From Argopecten irradians (taxonomy: Eukaryota > Mollusca > Bivalvia > Pectinida > Pectinidae), in the NCBI RefSeq assembly GCF_041381155.1, contig NC_091138.1:31489604-31553603 (forward strand): a DNA stretch of 64,000 nucleotides, written 5' to 3'. The notes beneath the pieces are model-generated. The model made no database searches. It was not told where the DNA came from and saw only the letters and a program-made list of their open reading frames with translations. The position numbers and the translations under genes are program-made. Numbering within the stretch: position 1 is the stretch's first letter; each line of letters begins with the position of its first letter. Shown in pieces: positions 13,301 to 26,368 of the stretch.

Positions 13301-14548
13301 TACTTTGCTTTACTATGAGTCCTTCCACACAAAATCCATTTTTGTTGTGTGCTAGCATTATATACAATGTATTTAATTAAATGATATCTTTTTTTAATAA
13401 CCTTTCTAAACTAACATCAACGCTCATCGTCGGAAACCGAAGTGAAGCGTAGTGTAGTGAAATCAACCATGAATCTTTGACGATGCATCCTTTATCATGA
13501 AACAGTGCTACCCGATTAATATTAGAAACTACAAGAGATCTCTAAAAATTCCAATACAAATTCGATCAACTGTATTTGTGCATCGATGTTTGCTTACTGT
13601 AAAATACATACAGGAGTTTAAAAAATAAGCATATTAATATAAAAATAATATACTTATTAAAGTTGCTCCACCGCCGACACAGTATAAATGATATTCATTA
13701 TTTGAACAATAATTAGTGTTTAATCGTATATACATAAGTCTAATTAACACAAAAAATAATATAAAATAATTTATTTTGCCTTTGGGTCATGCGCAATCAG
13801 TACTTCATTTCATATAGTATATAGTGCCACGGAATTTTTTCGGGATGCAATTAATTATTTTCTTATATTTTTAACTTGAAGCAAAATTAGAAGCTCAAAC
13901 TTTTCAAGGGCGGTAATGGTGTAAAGTAAGTAACTTTTGAAACTGAAGAAAAAATACTAAATCGTCTGCTGCTGTTTTTGATAGTAAAAAAATACTATTT
14001 GTCAGCGGTGGAGCATCTTTAAGTTATTTTCTGTATTCATGTCCTAGTTAAAGTATGTTATGGTCATAATTTCCAAACACCTGAGGTTTATTTTATTCGG
14101 GTTAACCACAGGCTTCTGCTTCTGGTTTTGGAGAAATACAATCACTTTCCCCTACTATATGAATAGGTAGATAATGGTTATCAATCATATTTTTTTCAAA
14201 TCAGAAGCAGACGCTTGTTGGTAAAGATTTAACAGCTGTTACATAGCTTTATTGAACTAATTTTTATTACTTGTGGTATTTACACGAGAAAGTTTGATTT
14301 GTCACAATGATAACAAAGTGTAAACTCACTGCGAGTCGGTTAGTAAAATATTGTTACGTTAGGTAATGCTCAGAGGTCATCCACCCAGACATTGCAAACT
14401 GTGAGGCCACGGACTTGGATAACAAAAACTTATACCGAAATAAATACATAACGTATGTGATAAGTTGCAATGTTATTTTTAAAAACTACCTGTGTATCTG
14501 TTTTGACAGACGAGTCGACAGTGAGAGTACCCGCGATGAGATGAACAT
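10312..14548 (-). CDS. MRPL12: Mitochondrial large ribosomal subunit protein bL12m
   Basis: Five exons, read on the minus strand: 14548-14490, 12774-12600, 12504-12436, 10820-10689 and 10428-10312 (stop 10314-10312). All junctions are GT-AG and in phase, giving about 182 residues against about 198 in human. Residues 1-20 ([20 protein letters not shown]) form a typical basic mitochondrial presequence. Next come the N-terminal L7/L12 dimerisation region ([20 protein letters not shown]), an Ala/Pro hinge ([11 protein letters not shown]) and the C-terminal domain, with KTSFEVKL-like [12 protein letters not shown] and ending [20 protein letters not shown]. bL12m forms the stalk of the mitoribosome that recruits translation factors. 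The first exon was chosen because its ATG, donor and phase fit exon 2 and supply the targeting peptide. No break is seen. Confidence 0.95.
10965..12170. repeat. Minisatellite, unit about 49 bp, in MRPL12 intron 3
   Basis: About 24 copies of a unit built around TTTTGGGAGGCTGCAGTATA, then TTCATGTTGTGTCTCCTTGT, then GATAATGTG. Units near the middle (about 11630-11800) are almost identical, while those at the edges carry substitutions and small deletions. Long ORFs here on both strands come from the repeat. Confidence 0.9.
12975..13278. mobile_element. CATCCTYGATA-type MITE, copy 1
   Basis: The left end CATCCTTGATACTTCAGAGG faces the right end ending ATGGAATATCTAGGATG. GTACCA is repeated on both sides (12969-12974 and 13279-13284). 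It is inside MRPL12 intron 1 and belongs to the family also at 18595-18892, 31601-31915, 44386-44668 and 54327-54608. Confidence 0.65.
13656..14022. mobile_element. TTAA-flanked MITE (type 3)
   Basis: A 367-bp element in MRPL12 intron 1. Left end TTAAAGTTGCTCCACCGCCG continues ACA; right end begins TGTCAGCGGTGGAGC and ends ATCTTTAA. No ORF. Confidence 0.7.
14106..14218. mobile_element. Small foldback element, CACAGGCKTCTGCTTCTG ends (copy 1)
   Basis: A 113-bp element with ends CACAGGCTTCTGCTTCTGG and CAGAAGCAGACGCTTG. A second copy lies at 15344-15438. It is too short to code and would fold into a hairpin. Confidence 0.6.
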
Positions 14549-14960
14549 CTTCACTAGCAATTATAGTAACGATATGCAAATTGTCAATTTTATTTAAACG
14601 TTTGGCACAGGACGTGCAAAAGTCAGCTCACGCAAACATTGAAGTGATTGTGATCTCAATATCCGACCGTCCTGTAATGTAACGAGACATTTCATTGGGC
14701 ATTTACATTGGAGATCTACATCCGGTAAACGCACGTGTCATGTCAGCACTACAACAACCACAAAATCACTGCAAATGAAAATTAATTAGATCTATGTGTA
14801 ACATGCTTATGGAATCGATTGTTGGGTAACGTTAGAGGTAATAGCTAACTATACATATGACTTTCAATGTTTATGTTGATATGTGAATCGTCATGGTTTA
14901 AATCAATACTTTAAAATGACAAGCACAGGCCTAGGGTGTCTGCTTCTGCGTTTTGTAATC

Positions 14961-15321
14961 TGGGCCGTTTTCGATTATACGTTTTTTGACGGTTTGGTTG
15001 GACCTAGTTGTTCGTTTATTAATTAAAGACGGACCTGATGATTTTTATATTGTTTTCAGACGAGCATTGACAAAGCCCACACAGGCCTGTATAAAAAATG
15101 CAGGTCCGTCAGGATTTATACTTTAAATAATGACTTTAACCAACGGTCGAACCGGTTGTTCCGAATAAACGAAAACGGCCCTGGTGATTTTATATTGTTT
15201 TCAGACGAGCTTTGACAAAGCCCTCACAGGCCTGTATAAAAAAATGCAGGTCCGTCAGGATTTATACTTGAAATAAATGACCAACGGTCGAACAGGTTCC
15301 AAATAAACGAAAACGGCCCTG
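14961..15321. mobile_element. Inverted-repeat element with internal tandem duplication
   Basis: The left end TGGGCCGTTTTCGATTATAC and the right end ATAAACGAAAACGGCCCTGG are inverted. Inside, a block of about 150 bp (TTTTATATTGTTTTCAGACG, then GCCTGTATAAAAAATGCAGG) is present twice, each time closed by a copy of AATAAACGAAAACGGCCCTGG. This suggests that an internal end duplicated. Confidence 0.6.
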
Positions 15322-15343
15322 GTCTCGGAAACAATATTCTAAC

Positions 15344-15438
15344 CACAGGCGTCTGCATCTGGTTTTGGAAAAATAAAATATCCTATCCACATAGGGGTAG
15401 GTTATTATATTTTTATCAAACAGAAGCAGACGCCTGTG
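15344..15438. mobile_element. Small foldback element, CACAGGCGTCTGC ends (copy 2)
   Basis: A 95-bp element with near-perfect ends CACAGGCGTCTGCATCTGG and CAGAAGCAGACGCCTGTG. Same family as 14106-14218. Confidence 0.65.
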
Positions 15439-16020
15439 ATTCTAACTTAAGCAGGTTCATACTCCCGTATATGCATTTGAAGAACATTCCTGTATTTGAG
15501 AGTTTGAGGGATATTTTTTTATCTGAAAATTATTTCGCCCTTTTTTTATTCAAATTTTTAAATCAACTTTTTCCATTTTCATTTCACATAATCCTGCATT
15601 TGCAGGACAAAATTATCACTAAAATACAGAACTGTTACTCAAATGCAGGACTGTCCTGCATATGCGGGAATGTCCCCAACCTGTTAAGCTTACCCCTGTC
15701 AAATATATGTGATTCGATTTATACAGTACATATCGAAAGAAATTTATATACAGACCTTTCACTTCAGTGTTCAACAGCTAATATCACACCACCAACACAC
15801 CACCCATAATCATTTTGCTAAAATGCACTATTGCCATAATAACACATAATAACAGACTTAATAAGTAGTACCATGTGATGTAAACAACTAGCATTCAATT
15901 TTTACATACAGTAGTAGTAATATAAGAGGAGAAAATGTAGGTAAGCAGCCAGACCGTGATTTCTAACTCATGACCTTTGAACACTAGCCAAATGCTCTAA
16001 CAATGCAAGTGTATATATTT

Positions 16021-17751
16021 TTAGCCCACCATCATCAGATGGTGGGCTATTCAAATCAAGTGTATATATTTTTAGCCCACCATCATCAGATGGTGGGCTA
16101 TTCAAATCGCTTTTCGTCCGTGGTCCGTCCTTCCTTCCGTTAACAATTCTTGTTACCGCTATTTCTCAGAAAGTACCGGTACTTAAGGAATCTTTCTCAA
16201 ATTTCATATGTAGGTTTCCCTAGGGCCCTAGTTGTGCATATTGCATTTTGGGATCAATCAATCAAAATGGCCACCAGGCAGCCATCTTGGATTTTGATAG
16301 TTAAAGTTTGTTAATGCTATTTCTCAGAAACTATGGAAGGGATCTCTCTCGCATTTCACATGTAGGTTCCCCTAGGTCCCTGGTTATTCATACTGCATTT
16401 TGGGACCAATCGGTCAAAAATGGCTGCCTGGGATTTTGATTGTAAAAGTTTGTTACCGCTATTTCTCAGAAAGTGCTGAAGGGATTCTTCTTAAGTTTCA
16501 CATGTGTTCCCCTCGGGCCCTAGTTGTGCATATTGCATTTTTAGACCGAACGGAGAACAAGATGGCTGACAGGCCACCATCTAGGATGTTGATAGTTGAA
16601 GCTTGTTACCACTATTTCTCAGAAAGTACTGAAGGGGATCTGTCTCAAATTCCATGTGCAGGTTCCCCTAGGTCCCTGGTTGTGCATATTGCATATTTGG
16701 ACTGATCGGTCAAAAAGATGGCCAACAGGTAGCTATCTTGTTTTTTAGGTCATCTGACCTAATCTAGGTACCTACTTTCTAGGTCACAGGGGTCAAATAG
16801 GCTAAAATCTTTGAAAGACTTCTTCTCAATAACCATAAGGCCCAGAGTACTCATATTTGGCCTGTAGCATGCTGGGATGAAGGGCTACCAAAGTTGTGAA
16901 AAGTAATGACCTACTTTCAAAGTCACAGGGGTCAAATAGGCTAAAATCTTTGAATGACTTCTTCTAACTAACCAAAAGGTCCAGGGTACTCATATTTGGC
17001 CTGTGCCATGCTGGGATGAAGGGTTACCAAAGTTATTGAAATGAATGACCTTGACCAACTATCAAGGTCAGGGGGGGGTCAAATATTATAAAATCTTGAA
17101 TTTTGAACTTCTCAAATTCTGCCAGTGTGATTTAGCTGATACTTGCATGAAATGATCCCTGTCATGGTCGTGACCAACTGTTTTTATATCTTATGTTGAT
17201 CTGAAATCCAAGATGGACACCACTCCCGCCATCTTGAAAATATAGTTTGAACTTATTCTCAAGTTCTACCAGTGGGATTTTGCTGGAACTTGTCTGAATA
17301 ATTTTAAGGATACTGACATTGTCCCAACAAAGTGTTGTTATTTGTCGGGTTGACCCGAAAACCAAGATGACCACCAAAGCCGCCATCTTGAAAACACATT
17401 TTGAACTTTATTGAAGTTCTACCCATGCAGTTTGACTGAAACTTGCATTAAATGATCCTTACATGGTCATGACCAAGTATTTTTATTTTTTAACCATGAC
17501 ACCATATCTAATTAATTTCCTATACAGCTATTGCCAAGGTAGTCAGATGACCGTTAAGGCCCTTGGGCCTCTTGTTGATAATTGAAGTTTGTTACTGATA
17601 TATTTCTCAGAAAGTACTCCAAGGATCTTTTTCAAATTTCGTATGTAGTAATATTTCGTAAAAGTTTGAAAAGCAGAGAAAAGATCTCTCTTTCCTTTGT
17701 CAGACATAGATCATTCTTTGGTGGGTGCCAAGTTCCTTCTGGGATCTCTTG
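16021..17751 (+). repeat. Hairpin-headed element (family d), split by a family a insertion
   Basis: The head is a perfect hairpin, AGCCCACCATCATCAGATGG then TGGGCT, present twice because a segment of about 50 bp (16006-16056 and 16056-16107) is duplicated. Four modules of about 150 bp follow with cores CTATTTCTCAGAAAGTACTG and TTGTGCATATTGCATTTTGG. Family a copy 2 interrupts it at 16748-17575. The modules resume after it, and the element ends TTCTGGGATCTCTTG at 17751, a tail related to that of the other families. Confidence 0.6.
16748..17575 (+). repeat. Hairpin-headed element (family a, copy 2)
   Basis: It starts GGTCATCTGACC and ends AGTCAGATGACCGTTAAGGC then CCTTGGGCCTCTTG. It contains GAAGGGCTACCAAAGTT modules followed by ATCCAAGATGGAC/CCGCCATCTTG modules, so it is a mosaic of the family a and family b module types. 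Confidence 0.7.
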
Positions 17752-17907
17752 TATAATGGAATAAGTGAAACCCACTTTTCATTGTCTAGTTGTAAAGAAG
17801 ATAATCCGTAATTAGAAAAGTCATAAAGAACATTGGTGCAATACAAAATTTACGTTATAGATCTATATTTCATTTTTCTTTCTTCTTTAAACAGGAATTT
17901 TAACAAA

Positions 17908-18483
17908 ATGCCTAAAGCCCCGAAAGCAAAAGTTGGTCAGGATAAAAAGCCTATTCATCCCAACAGTAGGAAAGCTCAACAGCTGACAAGGAAGGCTTCC
18001 AGAGACCAACGACTTGGAGCAAAGAATTTAAACACACAAAGAACAGAATTGTTAGCAGACAGATTGGTGTGGTTCCAGCAAAATGTTGATGTGGAAAAGA
18101 AATGCTTGAAGAAATGTGAACTAGCCAGTCTTTGCAAGAAATATTTGTCAAGATTTGAAGATGAACTTGATCAGATAGACATTATACAGAACATTGGTAA
18201 CCGACAAGGGAGACAACATGCCTCTAGGGAGGCAGCAATATCATTGACATTGGCTAAGGAGAAAGAGGAATTTGCATCAAATGGTTTAGAACTACCAGAC
18301 CTTGTTAATGCAAAAAACTTTGAATATTTTAAACAGTGGAATGGAGAAATCAAATACCTGCAAAATATAAAATTAAGAAAAATAGCAGTTCAGGATTTAA
18401 AAGAAGGTGAAGATGATTGTGGAGACGATTTGGAAGACCAAGACATGCAAATGGATGAACATTATAGTGAAGATTCCGATTAA
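17908..18483 (+). CDS. TMA16: Translation machinery-associated protein 16 homologue
   Basis: An intact single-exon ORF of 191 residues. The start MPKAPKAKVGQDKKPIHPNS matches the conserved TMA16 N-terminus, and RQGRQHASREA, GLELPDLVNAKNFEYFKQW and the basic LPNIKLRKI-like QNIKLRKIAVQDL segment continue the family match. The end is acidic (DDCGDDLEDQDMQMDE). TMA16 associates with pre-60S ribosomal particles. ATG 17908 was chosen over the in-frame upstream ATG at 17833 because it aligns with the family start. The upstream stretch ends in a good acceptor (TTTAAACAG at 17886-17894), so a 5' UTR intron probably precedes it. AATAAA at 18494-18499 lies 11 bases after the stop. Vertebrate orthologues have several coding introns, so intron loss or a retrogene origin is possible. 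Confidence 0.92.
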   Translation: MPKAPKAKVGQDKKPIHPNSRKAQQLTRKASRDQRLGAKNLNTQRTELLADRLVWFQQNVDVEKKCLKKCELASLCKKYLSRFEDELDQIDIIQNIGNRQGRQHASREAAISLTLAKEKEEFASNGLELPDLVNAKNFEYFKQWNGEIKYLQNIKLRKIAVQDLKEGEDDCGDDLEDQDMQMDEHYSEDSD

Positions 18484-18493
18484 TTTCAAATTG

Positions 18494-18499
18494 AATAAA
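18494..18499 (+). terminator. Polyadenylation signal of TMA16
   Basis: AATAAA directly downstream of the TMA16 stop codon. Confidence 0.6.
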
Positions 18500-18594
18500 A
18501 TTATTTGATGTATTGTACATTTACCATTACTATAGCATTATTCTCTGCAGTTATTGACTACACTAACAATCAAATTGCTGCATGATGCATTGAT

Positions 18595-18892
18595 CATCCT
18601 TAATACTCCAGGGGTTACTATAACTGTCATAATATCTACCCCTGACTATGTCAGCGAAACTGAAGGCTCTATCTGTGAAAACAATGAAGAGTTAATTTGG
18701 TCCTGTGATGGATATCAAAGAAATCGAATAATAGTACATTGTGGTTGATTTTGTTTAATGCTTTCAAGTCAGGCGTTGTCTGTAATCTGAGATTGAAATT
18801 TTTTTTTTCTTCTGAACAGCCTTCAGTCTTACTATGAGATAGTCCATTAAGTGGATATAACAATGAAAGTAACCCCTGGAGTATCAAGGATG
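18595..18892. mobile_element. CATCCTYGATA-type MITE, copy 2
   Basis: Ends CATCCTTAATACTCCAGGGG and CCCCTGGAGTATCAAGGATG are inverted repeats over more than 20 bp. The flanking 9-mers TGCATTGAT and TGAATTGCT match at 7 of 9 positions. Confidence 0.75.
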
Positions 18893-21800
18893 TGAATTGC
18901 TCTTGAAAAATTTGGGTTAAGGGTTATTATGGTACCAAACCTTTGTATATTAGCAACATACCATATATTATATTGAAACAAGGCAATGTAGAAAATTCGC
19001 AGCAGGACAAAGAGAAGAGAAGGTCGCTGTTACGTAATTTAGCTTCTCCTCTAATATTGGGATTTCGAGATTGATTAGTCCTACCATCCAGTGATTATGG
19101 TGTCAACATTTGACGGGATTTTCGTGCTGTTGTAATTGCCAGAAGCTGGGACTAACCGGCGGTAAATTGTACTTTACACACATTGCTTTCAGGTCTCAAA
19201 ACCCCGGTATTACATAATTTTAGTAGCCTGGCCACCTTTTAAACCGAAACTTAGAGAGTAGTAATTTTATCAACTTAGTAACCTTTTTTCAATATATCAC
19301 AGATTGATGGATAACTAAGTTAAACTGCAAGTCTGGTGATGCTGGGAGATCCATCAACCGGTATTCATTATATTGTGTACAAGGCAAATGATCTTCTATC
19401 TGAAGTCTCTAGTCTATATTTTGGCACTGCATATTCATTTGAAAAACTATTTTTTAACAGTTTGGACAAATGGTTCCATTGCTGGCTCGATATTTTAACA
19501 AAGTGATCATTGATGTCATGTTTCATACCCTGCAATAACTACAAGTGCCAATTACAAACTAGGTTACTATACAATAGATCCATATTTAAAACATAAATAT
19601 TAGCAAGAACATTACATATTATAAGGGTTTCTATCACTGGATTGCCATAGGAAAATTGAGGACAAAAAATGACACTGGTAGTTTTTTTTATATACCTCAA
19701 AAGAATCAAATAACTGAACTGTATGGTTTTCAAGCTGAATGTCGCTCTGTCAGCCTGCGATTGATTCAAATCTCATTTCGTCTGTGGTCCGTCCTTTAAC
19801 AATTCTTTCCACTATTTCTTCAAAAGTGCTTAAGAGATCCGTCATAGGGTTTCCCTAGGGCCTAGTTGTGCATATTGAAATTTGTGACAGGTTTATCAAC
19901 CAGCTGCCATCTTGGATTTTGACAGTTTAAGTTTGTTTCTGCTATTCATCAAATACTAGGAGGATTTCATAAGGGGACAGTCATAGCAATCCCGGTAATC
20001 TTGTCTCTACTTTTCTGCCATTTTCCTTTGAAAATATGTAATGCGCATCAGAAAACTACACAAAGTCTTTATATAGCAGCAACACCCTTAACAGTCAAAT
20101 TCAATATGGCCACTGTATGTAACCGGTGTATGCGGGACTATGCACGCACACCATTAAAATCTCTTTGGTTTTTTCTATTAATGTTACTTATTTGACGTAG
20201 CTGCGCAACCATCGTGATAACATCACTCACACTGTGGCCAAGTTATCGAGTGTAGCGACAGCGTGCCAGGCAATAACGACAGTCCACTAATGTTTTTACC
20301 AACCAAAACCATTCAAGGTATTGCTGTCGGCTGTAAAATCCTAAATGGCTGCTTATTGGTCATGTTGTTTCTTTATCATTCACAATATGCAATTCGTAGA
20401 AAGCTAGGAACTCATGCATGAAATTTCAGGGGAACCAAATGTACAACTAGGGTCATAGGGAAATATACAAAAGCAGAGAGTTGGTGTGGTTTGTGCATAA
20501 TGTAAATATGGCCTTCTCATATTGGAGCTTGTGATGTGAAGTTCTGTAAGACTGTTCCGAATATAGTTTTGCTTTTGATTTCCTTTTATGTACAAGTCTC
20601 GGAACAAAGATTTATACAAACTAAACGTTTAGGCATATTGGGGCCCCAAGGGGATCAAAGCCATGATTTATAGAAACTATGTACCTAATCAAAAAAGGAT
20701 ATTTCTTACCAATATATATGTAATAGTTACAATTAAATCCATTGAAAAAGAACACATATAAAGGATTTACATCTATTTCCCCTGTCCCACTAAAGCACAA
20801 GAGAAGCCTACAGACGTACATAGAATCATTTATCCAATTCAATGGCTGCCTCTTGGTCCACAGATGCCTGGCTTAAATCCTTGAATGATTTGCTATGATT
20901 TCACTACATTAGGCGGTACCTGGCTGTGGTTCAGAAAAGTAAGCCTGTAATAAAACTTCTGACTAACTTCACATTAATTTTTTTTTAATAACACAGAATG
21001 ATCAATAAACACGGAAGTAATTTAGGCTATAACTAATCCGTTTCCGGTTTGCTAGAATTAGTACATTTCACAGTCTGGTAGCATGAAGTCGTGTTTCTAA
21101 CGCTGATTTTCCAACCAAGAGATCTCCGATTGCTGTGAAATCATTAATTTTCGTGGATTTCGTTTTTTGACCAAAATCAACTAATTTACATCCCCACGAA
21201 AAAATATATATATATCTATACCAATGTCATGTAAGTTTATGCGTTCATACATTGTAGGATGATTATTTCCTCACTAAATAAGGTCCATGTCGGGGACAAA
21301 CACGACAAATTAAAAGTTGGAAAATATTGTTGAAACAAAGATAGTGTTCAGAATTTCATAGACTTCATCAACATATACCAACAAAGACTTCATCAACATG
21401 TACCAACAAATAATTGATTGAGTATATCATGACTATCAATGTGACACGATAATTGTTTGTTGGAACACATCTGTGAAAACACTGGCTGAGTACCGACTCT
21501 AGATTGTGATTGTAACTGTGTTGTGTGGTAGAGCTTAGTTCCGCTTGAGAGATCAAACAATACAGGTGACAGTGTCGACTATGTATTTTAACGGTAATAT
21601 GTAAGGTCTTCTCCACGAATTTAAGTGCCAACGAAATTGTAAAATTTTAGAATCCACAAAAATTGAGCCCAACGAAAATAAAGGATTTCACAGTACCTTG
21701 GCACTAAATTTTGCAAATATTTTTAGTTCATTGTAAACTTTTAATAAATATATGTACAAAACTTGTCCATAAAGGCCAACAACCGTAAATCAATGGTTTT

Positions 21801-22375
21801 TGTTAAGAAATTTGTGAGTTGTTAGTAGACATTGAGCATCCCTGCTGAAACTTTCGTAGATTTCGTAGATGCGATGGGTACCAGAGCTCATCAAAGCTGG
21901 CTGTGATATGATATTGTGTTCACACATCAAAACCACTTTGACGACTCCAGTTTCATCAATTATCGGCGCCATTTTCCCCCTGGTAAATGAGAAAATAAAC
22001 AAGAACATTTTTATACATTACATATATCAATATTTATTAATTGGTTTATCTGTTGATAAACACAAGTACAAATTGTGAAAACTGGCAATGATGAATACCA
22101 AGATAATTGGTCAAAACTAGACAATATTTCAACAAAAACAATTCTTGGGCTTCGTTTTCCATAAATTTCCACTTCAATGATAAGACGGTAAGATTCAAAC
22201 TCTGCAGTGAAAAGTTAAGCACTTTCACAAGTCTTATTTTTGTTCATATTTTTTCACTATAAATACAGAGTTTAAATTCTGTCAGAGAAAATCCCCCCCC
22301 TCCTCCATTAATCACAGTTCCTGTAATGTCCAATGTCCATGCATGAGTAAGTGTAACAACAGCTATTGATCACTT
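18893..22375. other. Intergenic spacer between TMA16 and PCNA
   Basis: No convincing gene. A decayed family d copy is at about 19765-19960 (TCGTCTGTGGTCCGTCC and CTATTTCTTCAAAAGTGC), with possible reverse remnants near 20400-20480 and 20830-20880. The MITE at 21131-21696 is listed separately. A 72-residue minus-strand ORF at 21790-22008 has no recognisable domain. Confidence 0.5.
21131..21696. mobile_element. MITE with TGTGAAATC ends
   Basis: Left end GCTGTGAAATCATTAATTTT then CGTGG; right end CAACGAAAATAAAGGATTTC then ACAGTA. About 566 bp, non-coding, imperfect inverted repeats. The inner flanks also pair loosely (CCCCACGAAAAAATA and CCACAAAAATTGAGC). Confidence 0.6.
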
Positions 22376-25085
<2,710 letters not shown>

Positions 25086-25208
25086 TCACAAACTTCGAAT
25101 AATTATTATCGCGAATAAGCTTCAGTGTTACAAGCGATGTCACGGATTAGAACTTCCACTTTATCCTGTGTCCTCCTGCTCCCTCCGTGTTGTGAAATGA
25201 CCCTAGCT

Positions 25209-25217
25209 GGCGCCAAA
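25209..25217 (-). promoter_or_regulatory. E2F-like site 1, PCNA promoter
   Basis: Reads TTTGGCGCC on the minus strand, matching the E2F consensus TTTSSCGC. It is about 170 bp upstream of the PCNA start codon. Confidence 0.6.
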
Positions 25218-25224
25218 TTATAAT

Positions 25225-25233
25225 GGCGGGAAA
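25225..25233 (+). promoter_or_regulatory. E2F-like site 2, PCNA promoter
   Basis: Reads GGCGGGAAA on the plus strand (TTTCCCGCC on the minus). It is seven bases from site 1 and in opposite orientation. Confidence 0.6.
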
Positions 25234-25724
25234 TAGCTCGTTCAGCATAATTGGAAGAGAAGGTCACGTGACTAAATCTCGAAAAGTCTGTGACTTTTAC
25301 GAGACTTCGAATTAGTCGCTAAAATGTTTGACAGGAAGGCGAGTTCCTGAAGTAAACAAAACTTGACAGGTTTGAGAAGGTATTACATTTTCCAGAAATC
25401 TTCTAATAATTACACGTAGATTAGCAATAATAGCACATTTAAGAATATATATACACACAGGAGATATATTTAGCCCCGCCTCTTTCTGAAATCTTGGTAC
25501 AGCATTCGGGTTTCATGTCTTTGAACTCCTTCGCAGTCCCAGCAGGCTTCCATTTCTGACAAGAACACCTCTGTTCCTCGTTCAATGCAATGTTTTCATA
25601 CTAGCATATATGCGGATGAAGAAATTAAGGCACATGGAGGGTCTAAAATGCAACACCTCAGAAATAAATTTTGTTTACAGAAATATTCAGAAATAGAGTT
25701 CAAACATCTTTTTTTCATTGATAT

Positions 25725-26368
25725 AAGGTTCATGTAATGGCTTTAAACAGTGATATTTTGCCAGCCTAAAACACAGGGCCTCGTTACTATTGATGATATA
25801 TATAAGATAGGTCACGTCTATTTACATACATTATGTAAATAGACGTGACCTATCTTATATATATCATCAATAGTAACGAGGCCCTGTGCCTAAAACGCAT
25901 TACTGTGCTGCAATTGAACAGAACTAATTTCATTAATTGTTGGTAATATACCCTGGCTAACTGTCAGTCTTACTGTTGATAAGTAATTTGTGAAGCTGCT
26001 TGTAAATTTCAGTAAAATAAGAGAAAAATGTATATTTCTGGAGAAGACATAGAACTCGTGTGAATTGCATTGATGGCACCAAATAAACATGCTATCGTGT
26101 TCAGTTGTGAATATGCCAGGTACTCCAACAGTTTGTTTGGCAAAATCGGACCAGCAAATAGCGCAGGAGCCTAGTGTAGTAAATGCAAATGGCTGCTATT
26201 AATGGCGGATCGAAAATATCGCATATAAGAAGCCATCTCAATTGATACAAATGTTTTTATTGACACCATAAGGTACTCTGAACATAACAAGAAGACTCTT
26301 CAGGAAAAAAATAGTAATGCGTTTTAGGCTTGCAAAATATCACTGGTTAAAGCTATTCCATGAACCTT
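25725..26368. mobile_element. Foldback element of about 644 bp with about 50-bp inverted ends
   Basis: Left arm AAGGTTCATGTAATGGCTTT, then AAACAGTGATATTTTGCCAG, then CCTAAAA. The right arm is its near complement, running from GTAATGCGTTTTAGGC at about 26314 to CATGAACCTT at 26368. The left arm is interrupted by a separate palindromic insertion at 25772-25888; after it the arm continues CGCATTACT, which pairs with AGTAATGCG on the right. Confidence 0.7.
25772..25888. mobile_element. 117-bp perfect palindrome insertion with 7-bp target duplication
   Basis: The arms 25772-25828 and 25832-25888 are exact reverse complements over 57 bp and are separated by the 3-base loop CAT. It begins CACAGGGCCTCGTTACTATT and ends with its complement. 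CCTAAAA flanks it on both sides (25765-25771 and 25889-25895), so it is a discrete insertion into the foldback element's left arm. Confidence 0.85.

Noticed and set aside
21790-22008. A possible small gene (72 codons, minus strand)
   Set aside because: It has an ATG close to an acceptor-like site but no recognisable domain, no partner exons and no family match that I can name.
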